A stretch of 64,000 bases of DNA, taken from the NCBI GenBank assembly GCA_943788635.1, contig CALSRA010000011.1, positions 1 through 64,000 of the forward strand, written 5' to 3'. Shown here piece by piece: positions 36,527 through 44,886 of this stretch. The translations under genes and the position numbers were made by a program. Within the stretch, counting starts at the first letter, position 1. The number at the start of each line of letters is the position of its first letter. This DNA is from an uncultured Alphaproteobacteria bacterium (lineage in GTDB: Bacteria > Pseudomonadota > Alphaproteobacteria > UBA8366 > GCA-2717185). The notes under the pieces were generated by a model. The model was not told where the DNA came from. It saw only the letters and a list, made by a program, of their open reading frames with translations, and ran no database searches.

Positions 36527-37765
36527 ATGACGCCAACCCGCATGATAGCAATCGTATGCGTATCGCAGGCTTTGGCACAAATCGGCGCATATTCCGTAGC
36601 GGCGCTCCTGCCGACATTCATTGAAATCTGGGACCTGACCTATACCGAGGCCGGGTGGATTATCGGCGCATTTTTTGCCGCATATACAATCAGCGTGCCG
36701 TTCCTATCGTCCCTCACCGACCGGATTGACCCGAAGCGGGTTTACCTGGCATCGACCGCGCTTCTGGCAATAGCGTATTTCGGATACGCAGCGCTGGCGG
36801 AGGGGTTCTGGTCCGCCATATTCTTTCGCATTCTCGCCGGCATCGGCTGGGCCGGCACCTACATGCCGGGCCTCAAGGCACTCAGCGACCTGGTCGAAGG
36901 GTCGCGACAATCCCGCGCCGTCGCAGCGCATGCCGCTGCCGTCGGCGTCAGTGGCGCCTTTTCTTTTGTGCTCACCGGCGCGGTTACGGCGTTGGGCGGC
37001 TGGGAATGGGGCGTTGCCGCGGGCGGCATTGGCGCTGCACTGGCGTTTACCACCGCCGCATTCCTGATGCCCGCACAGCAGCCACAAAAGGGAAATGGGC
37101 CGCGACTATCGTTTTTGAATTTTGGCCCCATTCTTCGCAACAAATCGGCAATGGCCTATTCACTGGGCTATTTCGTACACACCTGGGAAATGAGTTCGTT
37201 GCGGACCTGGGTCGTCGCGTTTCTGTTCTTTACCGCTGCGAATACCGGCACCGAAAACCCGGTGATTTCCCCCACGGTCATCGCCACGGGACTTGCCCTT
37301 CTGGGCGTGTGGGCCAGCGTTTCCGGCAACGAGCTTGCGATACGGTTCGGCCGCCAGCGCTTTATTCTGGCCATTATGATCGCGTCTATGGTCCTGGCGT
37401 CTTCCATCGGTTTCGCATCCGCGATTTCCTATGAACTGACCGCCGGGCTTTGCGTTCTTTACGGCATACTGGTTTGGGCCGATTCTTCATCCCTGACCGC
37501 AGGCACTGCCGGGAGCGCAAATCCCGGGCAGCGCGGATCAACCCTGGCCGTGCATTCGATGATGGGTTACGCGGGCGGGTTCTTTGGTCCGCTCACCGTT
37601 GGGTTGATACTGGATCTGGCCGGTGGGACGGGCGTTACAGCCTGGACAATGGCCTTCGGGTCAATTGCCGTTGTCGTGATGATCGGCCCCATAGCCCTGC
37701 ACATCCTGCAGCCCAAAGAATTACCCGGCGACCGTTCCCGGGTTCAACCGGTCAACCCCACCTGA
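36527..37765 (+). CDS. MFS transporter
   Basis: 412 residues with 12 predicted helices; the N-terminus is MTPTRMIAIVCVSQALAQIGAYSVAALLPT. The loop SLTDRIDPKRVYLASTALLA is the conserved MFS motif (D-R-x-x-x-K/R). The C-terminal half has NPGQRGSTLAVHSMMGYAGGFFGPLTVG, found in several organic-ion carriers. It follows the esterase-PLP pair after 245 bases, close enough for co-regulation but probably its own promoter. Its 3' end overlaps the convergent pentapeptide gene by 14 bases. Confidence 0.88.
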   Translation: MTPTRMIAIVCVSQALAQIGAYSVAALLPTFIEIWDLTYTEAGWIIGAFFAAYTISVPFLSSLTDRIDPKRVYLASTALLAIAYFGYAALAEGFWSAIFFRILAGIGWAGTYMPGLKALSDLVEGSRQSRAVAAHAAAVGVSGAFSFVLTGAVTALGGWEWGVAAGGIGAALAFTTAAFLMPAQQPQKGNGPRLSFLNFGPILRNKSAMAYSLGYFVHTWEMSSLRTWVVAFLFFTAANTGTENPVISPTVIATGLALLGVWASVSGNELAIRFGRQRFILAIMIASMVLASSIGFASAISYELTAGLCVLYGILVWADSSSLTAGTAGSANPGQRGSTLAVHSMMGYAGGFFGPLTVGLILDLAGGTGVTAWTMAFGSIAVVVMIGPIALHILQPKELPGDRSRVQPVNPT

Positions 37766-38963
37766 CGCCAGACATATTGCATTCGGCAAAATCGACGCCG
37801 TTCATGTCCACACCGGCAAGATTGGCCCGCGTCAGGTTCGTGCAGAGAATTTGCCCGGTTGGCTGACCATCGCCGGCCCGGATCGGAACCGCATGCATCG
37901 TAGCGCCCGGCATCCGGGCATCGGAAAGGTCCGCGTCTGTCAGATTGACACCGGACAGGTCTGCCCCTTCCAGGTTGACCCCGCGCAGGTCCGCGCCGCG
38001 CAGGTCGGACAATGTCAGGTCACATCCCTGAAAACTGGCGCCACGTAGATGCGCACCAGGCAGTTTGACGCCGCTGAGGTTGCGGCCGGAGAAATCGAAA
38101 TATTCGAGGTTCTCCCCGGAAAGGATCGCCGGGCGTCCTGCGTCGCCGGAACCCGCAAGCCATGCCTGATGCTGAATCAGCGCGTCACGATACTGCACCG
38201 GAAAATTGGCGAAGGATATCGGGCTTCCCGTTTCACCGAACGTACAATTGTTTCGGTCGATAACCATTTCGACAGCCATATCCATCGTCGCGCCGCGCAG
38301 GTCGGTATCATCAAAGATGGCATTCCGCATCAGCACGCCGCGTAAATCCGCCCGCTCAAACCGCGTGCCGGCAAGCCGTGCTTCCGAAAGGTCCGCGCCA
38401 CGCAGATCGGCATTGGTCAGGTCCGTTCCGGAAAGATCGGCGCCGAACAGGGACGCCCCTTCGAGCTTTGCACCGACAAGCCGCGATCCCCGCAAATCGA
38501 TGCCGGACATTCGCGCACGGCGCATCGTCGCATAATTGGCGACACTGTCGCTGAGGTCCGTATTGTCCCGGCCCAGGGTGCCGGCCCCGCCGGCGTCCAG
38601 TATTATTCCGCCCCGCAGGTCAGCCTCGCTGAGGATGGCATTTTCAAAATTGGCGCCGCGCAGCATTGCCCCTTTCAGCAAAGCCTTGGAAAGGTCGGCA
38701 TCGCCAAAATCCGCGCCCTCCAAATTGGCACCGAACATGTCGGCTTCTGTCAGATTGGCCTGCGCGAAACTGGCGTTCTTGAATACGGCACCAACCAGAT
38801 TGGCGCGCTCCAGCGTCATGCGCGAAAAATCGGGCGCGGTCAGTTCCCGGCGCGAGAAATCCGCCTGCTGGCCCCCCTTCCCGTGCACAAGCCAGAGTTC
38901 ATGGCGCCTCAGGATCGCGGCAAGGTCTGCGTTGGAATCGGTCACATTGGCCCTCAACGGCAC
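37752..38963 (-). CDS. Pentapeptide-repeat protein
   Basis: 403 residues dominated by A(D/N)L-x-x repeats: examples are DLSKALLKGAMLRGANFENA, then ILSEADLRGGIILDAG in the first block, and a second block including DLTLSDLRGADLRGVNLEGA. The repeats should build a right-handed quadrilateral beta-helix. A middle spacer (about residues 235-275, including DRNNCTFGETGSPISFANFP) breaks them into two solenoid blocks. There is no signal peptide or enzyme domain. The role is unknown; such proteins sometimes bind DNA gyrase or act as scaffolds. The 3' end overlaps the MFS gene. Confidence 0.9.
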   Translation of the reverse strand: MPLRANVTDSNADLAAILRRHELWLVHGKGGQQADFSRRELTAPDFSRMTLERANLVGAVFKNASFAQANLTEADMFGANLEGADFGDADLSKALLKGAMLRGANFENAILSEADLRGGIILDAGGAGTLGRDNTDLSDSVANYATMRRARMSGIDLRGSRLVGAKLEGASLFGADLSGTDLTNADLRGADLSEARLAGTRFERADLRGVLMRNAIFDDTDLRGATMDMAVEMVIDRNNCTFGETGSPISFANFPVQYRDALIQHQAWLAGSGDAGRPAILSGENLEYFDFSGRNLSGVKLPGAHLRGASFQGCDLTLSDLRGADLRGVNLEGADLSGVNLTDADLSDARMPGATMHAVPIRAGDGQPTGQILCTNLTRANLAGVDMNGVDFAECNMSGVRWG

Positions 38964-39012
38964 GGTATCGCCTCAAACGGAACGGATATCCCGACACGCA
39001 ATATTACACATA

Positions 39013-39032
39013 TAACGATAAATTATCGGTTA
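39013..39032. repeat. Imperfect palindrome upstream of the pentapeptide gene
   Basis: TAACGATAA and TTATCGGTTA face each other across one base, 50-70 bases upstream of the pentapeptide gene start and downstream of the histidine kinase stop. It could be an operator or a short hairpin. There is no further copy I could find nearby. Confidence 0.35.
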
Positions 39033-39079
39033 GTGACGCCGTGCAGACAGCACGCACCGTATGCGCCGTCGCAAGCGTG

Positions 39080-40423
39080 TCAGATCGGCAAGCGAATAAC
39101 CGCCCGCAGCCCGCCATGCGGTGACGATTCCAGCACGACATCACCGCCATGCGCCCGCGCGATATCCCGGGCAATTGCCAGCCCAAGCCCGGTTCCACCC
39201 GTTTCAGGGTTCCGCGATTCATCCGGCCGAAAGAATGGCCGGAAGACGTCTTCCCGCATGTTTTCGGGTATCCCGGGACCGTCATCATCGATCACAATCT
39301 CCGTCTCGGCGCCACGTTTACCCGCATTTACCCAGATATGCTCAGCGTAACGATTTGCGTTGGCGATCAGGTTGTCCAGGCAGCGCTTGATCGCATTTGG
39401 CCGCAGCCAAGCCTGCAACCGGCCCTCGACATGCGAATCGATGGCGCCGCCATTCCGCCGCCAGCCGTTGACGACATCTTCCACCAGGCTGGTCAGATCG
39501 GTTTCCACCGCAGGTTCATCACCCTCGCCCCGCGCGAAGGTCAGATACCCTTCGATCATCCTTTCCATTTCGGCCACATCGGCTTTCAATTCGCCGATCT
39601 CGGGCTCGTCGCCAAGCATGGCCAATTGCAGCTTCATGCGGGTCAGGGGGGTCCGCAAATCATGGCTGACCCCGGACAGCATGTCCGTGCGCTGGCGAAT
39701 TTGCCGACGAATTCGTTCTCGCATCAGGTTGAAAGCCGTCGCAGCCTGCCGGACTTCGGTCGCGCCGCCACTGCGAAAATCCTCGTCGGCCGGTCGCCCC
39801 TTGCCAAAACTGTCCGCCGCCCGCGCCAGCCGCCGGATCGGCCGGATCTGGTTGCGCATGAACACGGACGCAATGGCGAACAGAATCAGCGACGACCCGA
39901 CCATCCACAGCAGGAAGATATAGGTTGTCGAACTGAACAACCGGTCCCCCGGCGCCACGACCCGCATGACCGCGTCCGCGAGCTGGATATCAATGACGAC
40001 CTGTTCCTTGAAATCCGACGTATCGATCAGGAATGGTCGATTGATCCGCTCCTGCAACGCGATTGTCAAAAAGCGGTCGATGCGCGCGTTCTCGACCGGT
40101 TTGATTTCATTCGGCAATATGGCGTTCGGCTTCATATAGACACCGAACCGGAAGATCCTGTCCGCCCTGGCAATCAGACGCGCCTGTCCTTCCAGGCTTG
40201 AATCCTCGCGAAGTTCGTCGAGCACCATCGAAATATCGCCGGCAATGGAACTGGAGAGGCGCCGGGTTATCGTATCCCAGTGGCGGTCATAGAAAATATG
40301 TGCCGAAATGAGCTGCAGGAGCACAAGCGGCGATACGATAATCAACAGGGACCGCGCGAACAGGGTTCGTGGCAAAACCCGCTTGAGCAAGAGCAGCGGA
40401 TTCCAGTTGCTCAATCCGGCCAT
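39080..40423 (-). CDS. Sensor histidine kinase of the EnvZ/OmpB-type
   Basis: 447 residues. A membrane helix near SLLIIVSPLVLLQLISAHIF, a periplasmic segment to about 175, then a second helix SSTTYIFLLWMVGSSLILFAI and a HAMP domain. The dimerisation/phosphoacceptor box is SGVSHDLRTPLTRMKLQLAM (His about 251). ATP-binding boxes are NLIANANRYAEH (N), IDDDGPGIPENM (G1) and GGTGLGLAIARDIARAHGG (G2). The 5' end overlaps the 3' end of the response regulator gene by 13 bases. It probably forms a two-component system with it; the signal is not readable. Confidence 0.93.
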   Translation of the reverse strand: MAGLSNWNPLLLLKRVLPRTLFARSLLIIVSPLVLLQLISAHIFYDRHWDTITRRLSSSIAGDISMVLDELREDSSLEGQARLIARADRIFRFGVYMKPNAILPNEIKPVENARIDRFLTIALQERINRPFLIDTSDFKEQVVIDIQLADAVMRVVAPGDRLFSSTTYIFLLWMVGSSLILFAIASVFMRNQIRPIRRLARAADSFGKGRPADEDFRSGGATEVRQAATAFNLMRERIRRQIRQRTDMLSGVSHDLRTPLTRMKLQLAMLGDEPEIGELKADVAEMERMIEGYLTFARGEGDEPAVETDLTSLVEDVVNGWRRNGGAIDSHVEGRLQAWLRPNAIKRCLDNLIANANRYAEHIWVNAGKRGAETEIVIDDDGPGIPENMREDVFRPFFRPDESRNPETGGTGLGLAIARDIARAHGGDVVLESSPHGGLRAVIRLPI

Positions 40424-41094
40424 AAAACATACCCCCGCCCGCGGACTGTTTTCAGGTAGCGGGGTAATTTCGAATCAGGCTCGATCTTGCGGCGCAGACG
40501 GGTAACCTGAACGTCAATCATCCGCTCGCTGCCATCGATATTGCACAGGACCGTCAAATCTTCCCGGCTGAGGATATCGCCCGCATTTTCCGCAAGAACC
40601 TTCAGCAGGCTCGCTTCCGATGAGGTCAGGCGGACGACGCTGCCACCGCCCTGCAGGATCTCGCGCCCCGGATCGAAAACGTAATTGCCAAAGCGGATCT
40701 CCTCTGCCGGGCCGGCCGCAGGGCGCGCCCTGCGCAGGATCGTATTTATCCGCAGCACCAGCTCACGGGGCTCAAACGGTTTGGACAGGTAATCATCCGC
40801 ACCGCCTTCCAGCCCGTCGATCCTGGCCTCGGTCTCCCCCATGGCGGTCAGCATGAGAATCGGCACAGTATTGTCGATCCGAATGGAGCGGGTCAGGGAC
40901 AACCCGTCCTCTCCCGGCATCATCCGGTCCATGACGATCAGATCATATTCCAGCGCCTGCATCCGGGCCCGGGCATCATCCGCATCAGTCGCGACCGTCA
41001 CTCGAAACCCGTTATCCATCAGGTATTTACGCAACAGGTCCCGCAAACGATTGTCGTCATCCACGACCAGAATATGAGATTCATCCGATATCAT
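40411..41094 (-). CDS. petR: OmpR-family response regulator, PetR-like
   Basis: 227 residues. The receiver domain has the acidic pocket and phosphoacceptor Asp in LEYDLIVMDRMMPGEDG (about 56), then ILMLTAMG and YLSKPFEPREL. The C-terminal winged helix ends LTVLCNIDGSERMIDVQVTR, then KLPRYLKTVRGRGYVL. The PetP (MarR) - PetR - kinase order resembles alphaproteobacterial petPR, first described next to petABC in Rhodobacter. Here petABC sits about 11 kb away. The symbol rests on that order and not on a search. Confidence 0.85.
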   Translation of the reverse strand: MISDESHILVVDDDNRLRDLLRKYLMDNGFRVTVATDADDARARMQALEYDLIVMDRMMPGEDGLSLTRSIRIDNTVPILMLTAMGETEARIDGLEGGADDYLSKPFEPRELVLRINTILRRARPAAGPAEEIRFGNYVFDPGREILQGGGSVVRLTSSEASLLKVLAENAGDILSREDLTVLCNIDGSERMIDVQVTRLRRKIEPDSKLPRYLKTVRGRGYVLWPD

Positions 41095-41136
41095 TGCTCA
41101 GTCAGCTCTGTCATGGATGCCACGCGCATGCCCGGC

Positions 41137-41640
41137 TCAACCGCCAGCATCGTCATCATAGTCGAAACGATCCCGGTCTTCATCGCTCGTCATCAATCCC
41201 AGAATAACTTTTCGAAACCCCGCAACAGCGTCATCACCGGCATCCCGGTAGGCCCGCGCGAACCGTTCACGCTGATTGGCCGTCAATTCCATTTCGAGGC
41301 TTCGGCCTTTATCCGTCAGCTCCAGCAGGCGTTGCCGACGATCTTCGACCCCCGTTTTCTGAAGAATAAACCCTTCGCGCACAAGCTGCCCGAGTACGCG
41401 ATTCAGGCTCTGCTTGGTAATCTGCAGGATACCGAGCAGCGAAGAAACCGTCATGCCCGGGTAGCGGCCGACGAAATAGATCACCCGGTGATGCGCCCGC
41501 CCGAAACCGAACCGGGTAAGAATGACATCAGGTTCAGCGGTAAAATCGCGATACGCGTAGAACATCATCTCGATGCCCTGCCGCAATTCTTCGTCCTTCA
41601 AAAAAGGGGTTTCGCCTCCTTTTGGCGCCAGCGTGTCCAC
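41137..41640 (-). CDS. petP: MarR-family regulator, PetP-like
   Basis: 167 residues. A winged helix-turn-helix: ILTRFGFGRAHHRVIYFVGR, YPGMTVSSLLGILQITKQSL (recognition helix) and GFILQKTGVEDRRQRLLELT (wing). The order petP-petR and the neighbouring divergent ilvE are as seen in several alphaproteobacteria. Its target genes are unknown. It is separated from petR by 42 bases, so one transcript is likely. Confidence 0.85.
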   Translation of the reverse strand: MDTLAPKGGETPFLKDEELRQGIEMMFYAYRDFTAEPDVILTRFGFGRAHHRVIYFVGRYPGMTVSSLLGILQITKQSLNRVLGQLVREGFILQKTGVEDRRQRLLELTDKGRSLEMELTANQRERFARAYRDAGDDAVAGFRKVILGLMTSDEDRDRFDYDDDAGG

Positions 41641-41851
41641 GTCTGTGCTCCCGTTACCTGCCTTCCAGAATTACGTCAGCGAGTTTGACATAAAAATCAT
41701 GCGAATGTTACAAGGCGGACCGATTTTCGGAAGGTATGTTACATTTTCTGGCGGTAGCGGGTAAATTTACTGTCCAGACATGATTACGCGACAATGCCGG
41801 CATTCCCCGCCAAAAAAGCGAGGATGGGCACGCCCCAGGGAGACACCAAGA

Positions 41852-42745
41852 ATGGATACGAGCTACGACAACCGACCGGGTTTCATATGGATGAACGGCG
41901 AACTGGTCCCCTGGAAGGATGCCAACACCCATGTCCTGACCCATGCCCTGCATTATGCTTCCTGTGTGTTTGAAGGCGAACGGGCGTATGACGGCCGCAT
42001 CTTCAAGCTGAACGAACATACGCGGCGGCTGTTCGCCGGCGCGCAAACCATGGACTTCGAAATTCCCTATACGATCGAGGAAATCGACGCGGCCTGCAGG
42101 CTTGTCGTCGAGAAACAGGGTATTCGCGACGGCTACATTCGCCCGATCGCGTATCGCGGTGCCGAAATGATGGGTGTATCGGCGCAGGAGACGAAAATTC
42201 ACGTCGCCATCGCCGCCTGGGAGTGGCCGGACTATTTCGCCGACCGGATGACCGGTATTCGCATGAAATGGGCAAAATGGCGTCGCCCGGACCCGGCAAC
42301 GATCCCTTGCAAGACCAAAGCCGGCGGCCTTTACATGATCTGCACGCTATCCAAGCACGATGCGGAAAAGGACGGCTATGCCGATGCGCTGATGATGGAC
42401 TATCGCGGCTATATCGCGGAGGCAACCGGCGCCAATATCTTCATGCTGATGGAAGACGGCAAGCTGCACACGCCCGAACCGGACTGTTTCCTGGACGGCA
42501 TTACCAAGCGGACAGTCAGCGCACTGGCCCGGTCACACGGCTACGAAATCGTCCAGCGCCACATCAAACCGGAAGAACTGGCCGGCGCGTCGGAAGTATT
42601 CCTGACCGGCACGGCCGTCGAGGTCACCCCCGTGCGCGAAATAGGCGAATACACATTCACGCCGGGTGAGATGACCCGCAAACTGATCGAAGCATATGAC
42701 GCCGAAGTCCGCAGTGAAGTGCCGGCAACATTGAACGCCGCCTGA
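41852..42745 (+). CDS. ilvE: Branched-chain amino-acid aminotransferase
   Basis: 297 residues from ATG 41852 with GGGAGACACCAAG upstream. Fold-type IV PLP enzyme: MNGELVPWKDANTHVLTHAL, then CVFEGERAYDG at the N-terminus. The PLP lysine lies in CKTKAGGLYMICTLSKHDAE (about residue 154), and GYIAEATGANIFMLMEDGKL, then DCFLDGITKRTV, are the signature segments. It transaminates valine, leucine and isoleucine with 2-oxoglutarate. It is divergent from petP; ilvA, the other branched-chain gene here, is at 2551. Confidence 0.94.
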   Translation: MDTSYDNRPGFIWMNGELVPWKDANTHVLTHALHYASCVFEGERAYDGRIFKLNEHTRRLFAGAQTMDFEIPYTIEEIDAACRLVVEKQGIRDGYIRPIAYRGAEMMGVSAQETKIHVAIAAWEWPDYFADRMTGIRMKWAKWRRPDPATIPCKTKAGGLYMICTLSKHDAEKDGYADALMMDYRGYIAEATGANIFMLMEDGKLHTPEPDCFLDGITKRTVSALARSHGYEIVQRHIKPEELAGASEVFLTGTAVEVTPVREIGEYTFTPGEMTRKLIEAYDAEVRSEVPATLNAA

Positions 42746-42759
42746 CCGCCAAGCCGGTC

Positions 42760-44151
42760 CTACCAGGCCATATCGAGAATTTCCCGCACCTGGGCGGGAC
42801 CGGCGATTTTGCGGGGGTTGGTATGAACCCACCGATCATGCATGGATTTTTCCGCAATTTCGTCGAGTTGCCCCGCAGCCACACCGACATCGCGTAGCGT
42901 TCCCGGCTGATCCAGCCCGGCGATAAACCTGCGCAACACATCACCGGCATCGTCGCCGGGGCTGCCGAAAGCCTCGCTGACCAGCGCCTGTCGGGTAGCA
43001 TTCACCGACAGATTATAGTGCATCACATTCGGCAACATGACGCAGGACGTATGCCCGTGCGGCACGTTCGCCGTTCCGCCCAGCACATGCCCAATGCCAT
43101 GACTAGCCCCCTTGGACACGCCCGCCTGCCCACCGACCATCGACAGCCATGCACCGGTCTGACAATCGAGCCGCGCATCAAGGTCGCCCGGATCCGCCTT
43201 GCAGCGTGACAAACCGCGCGACAGCAGTTTCAGTGCCTGAATGGCGGTTCCGTCGATATAGGGCATCGGGTTGATCGAACAAAGGTCTTCAACCGCGTGG
43301 TCCACGGCGCGCACACCCGTCGAGAGCCACAGCCATTCCGGCGTATGAACCACCAGAGCCGGGTCGAGGATAACTGCATGCGGTGCAAACAACGCATGCC
43401 GATAAAGCTGTTTGGTTCGTGTCGCGGTATCTGTACAACCCGCCGTCAGATTGAATTCACCGCCGGAAAGCGTTGTTGGGACCGCGATCATCCGCACCGA
43501 CGGCGTTTGCATTTCCGGCTGTTCACTGCGGCCATCGGTCCCGATGCGGGTATAGAACGCGTCCAGTGCGGCAACATCGCGAACATCATTGGCCAGACAC
43601 AGCACAATCATCTTGCCGCCATCCGTGACCGACCCGCCACCCAGCGTCACAATCAGATCGGCGCCGGCCGCCCGTGCGGCATTCGCCGCGGCAACAACGT
43701 CATCGCGCGGCGTATGTGCTGCCATCCGATCGACAACCCCGGCAAAGCGATCCCCCAGGACTGCGCGCAACCGGTCGATACAATCGGTCGCACGCGCCAG
43801 GGTGCCGCTCGATAATACAAAGACCCGGGTTGCGCCCAGTTCGTCCGCTTCGGCGGCGACGGCCTCATCAAACGCCACGCCGTAACGGACGCGGTCAATG
43901 GCCGCATACCGGAAAACACCATTCTGCACTTCCAGCCAGCCCTTGCCGCCCGTATCCGGGTCGTCCGTCGCTTCCAGCTCTTCAAGCTTCTTGGCGTCCA
44001 GCTCTGTCTTGGCGCGATCAGTCGCGTCCTTTTCGCGCAATTTCTCGCCTTTCGTGCGGCCAGACACAGCCCGGTTTCGCGCCGCCTTTTCAGACTTCGC
44101 TTCTTTTTCTTTCTTCTTGCGAAATTCCCGCAGATTGACGATTTCCGCCAT
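42760..44151 (-). CDS. DUF4169 domain fused to an iron-containing alcohol dehydrogenase
   Basis: 463 residues. The first 60 or so, from MAEIVNLREFRKKKEKEAKS through RNRAVSGRTKGEKLREKD to KKLEELE, match the whole of the small basic DUF4169 protein, normally a stand-alone gene. Then a short linker TDDPDTGGKG leads to an iron-dependent dehydrogenase with no start Met of its own: WLEVQNGVFRYAAIDRVRYG, LIVTLGGGSVTDGGKMIVLC and the metal-site helices with HAVEDLCSI and SHGIGHVLGG. A frame check shows no stop or shift at the junction. It is adjacent to moaE on the same strand and probably belongs to that operon. A fusion this way is unusual; the dehydrogenase resembles maleylacetate-reductase-like members. 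Confidence 0.88.
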   Translation of the reverse strand: MAEIVNLREFRKKKEKEAKSEKAARNRAVSGRTKGEKLREKDATDRAKTELDAKKLEELEATDDPDTGGKGWLEVQNGVFRYAAIDRVRYGVAFDEAVAAEADELGATRVFVLSSGTLARATDCIDRLRAVLGDRFAGVVDRMAAHTPRDDVVAAANAARAAGADLIVTLGGGSVTDGGKMIVLCLANDVRDVAALDAFYTRIGTDGRSEQPEMQTPSVRMIAVPTTLSGGEFNLTAGCTDTATRTKQLYRHALFAPHAVILDPALVVHTPEWLWLSTGVRAVDHAVEDLCSINPMPYIDGTAIQALKLLSRGLSRCKADPGDLDARLDCQTGAWLSMVGGQAGVSKGASHGIGHVLGGTANVPHGHTSCVMLPNVMHYNLSVNATRQALVSEAFGSPGDDAGDVLRRFIAGLDQPGTLRDVGVAAGQLDEIAEKSMHDRWVHTNPRKIAGPAQVREILDMAW

Positions 44152-44153
44152 GG

Positions 44154-44633
44154 CTATTCCGCTGCCTCCTTACCCGTATTCGCCGACCAACGTGCCGCGG
44201 CAGCATCATCGCTGCCCCGCGCCTCTACCCAACGCGCGTCACCGTCGCCGGTTTCTTCCAGTTTCCAGAATGGCGCCTTGGTTTTCAACCAGTCTATCAG
44301 AAAATGGCAGGCTTCAAAGGCTGCCGCCCGATGCGGACTGGCCGCGATGACCAGTACAATCTGGTCGCCCGGTTCCAGCCTTCCGTAACGATGCACGATC
44401 AGGCTGGCTTCCAGCGGCCAACGGGCATTGGCCTCGGCATCAATGGTTGCCAGCATTTTCTCGGTCATCCCGGGATAATGCTCCAGCGTCATGGCAGCGG
44501 AGCCGGTGTTACCGCCCATATCGCGAACAAGGCCCACGAAGCTGGTTATACCGCCAATCTGCATATTGCCCTGCGTCAGCGCCGCGATTTCGGCACCGAC
44601 ATCGAAATCCTCTCGCTGTACCCGAACACTCAT
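44154..44633 (-). CDS. moaE: Molybdopterin synthase catalytic subunit
   Basis: 159 residues. Signature segments IGGITSFVGLVRDMGG and MTLEHYPGMTEKMLATIDAE appear at the start, then VHRYGRLEPGDQIVLVIAAS, then HRAAAFEACHFLIDWLKTKA, then PFWKLEE. The last region holds the conserved Lys that meets the MoaD tail. It adds sulfur to cyclic pyranopterin monophosphate to make molybdopterin. It sits one base after moaD. The next gene down begins 2 bases after its stop. Confidence 0.95.
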   Translation of the reverse strand: MSVRVQREDFDVGAEIAALTQGNMQIGGITSFVGLVRDMGGNTGSAAMTLEHYPGMTEKMLATIDAEANARWPLEASLIVHRYGRLEPGDQIVLVIAASPHRAAAFEACHFLIDWLKTKAPFWKLEETGDGDARWVEARGSDDAAAARWSANTGKEAAE

Positions 44634-44634
44634 A

Positions 44635-44886
44635 TCAGCCTCCGGTCATTGGCGGGAACAGGGCCACTTCCTCATCACCCCCAAGACTGGTATCGAGCGT
44701 AGCAAATTCCTGATTGACCGCAATACGAATTGCACTCGTATCGGCCAGCGCTTCGGCGAATTCAGGACCGCGACCTTTCAGCCATTCGATCAGGCCAGCT
44801 ACGTCCTGCACCCCTTCGGGCAAGGAAATGTCTTCCTCTCCGATACCGGTACGTTGCCGCAACCAGGCGAAATACAGAACCTTCAT
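44635..44886 (-). CDS. moaD: Molybdopterin synthase sulfur-carrier subunit
   Basis: 83 residues with a ubiquitin-like fold. MKVLYFAWLRQRTGIGEEDI at the start, SLGGDEEVALFPPMTGG at the end. The C-terminal Gly-Gly is the thiocarboxylated tail that donates sulfur in the MoaE active site. The ATG overlaps the moeA stop by 4 bases. The group moeA-moaD-moaE is one translation unit. Confidence 0.95.
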   Translation of the reverse strand: MKVLYFAWLRQRTGIGEEDISLPEGVQDVAGLIEWLKGRGPEFAEALADTSAIRIAVNQEFATLDTSLGGDEEVALFPPMTGG

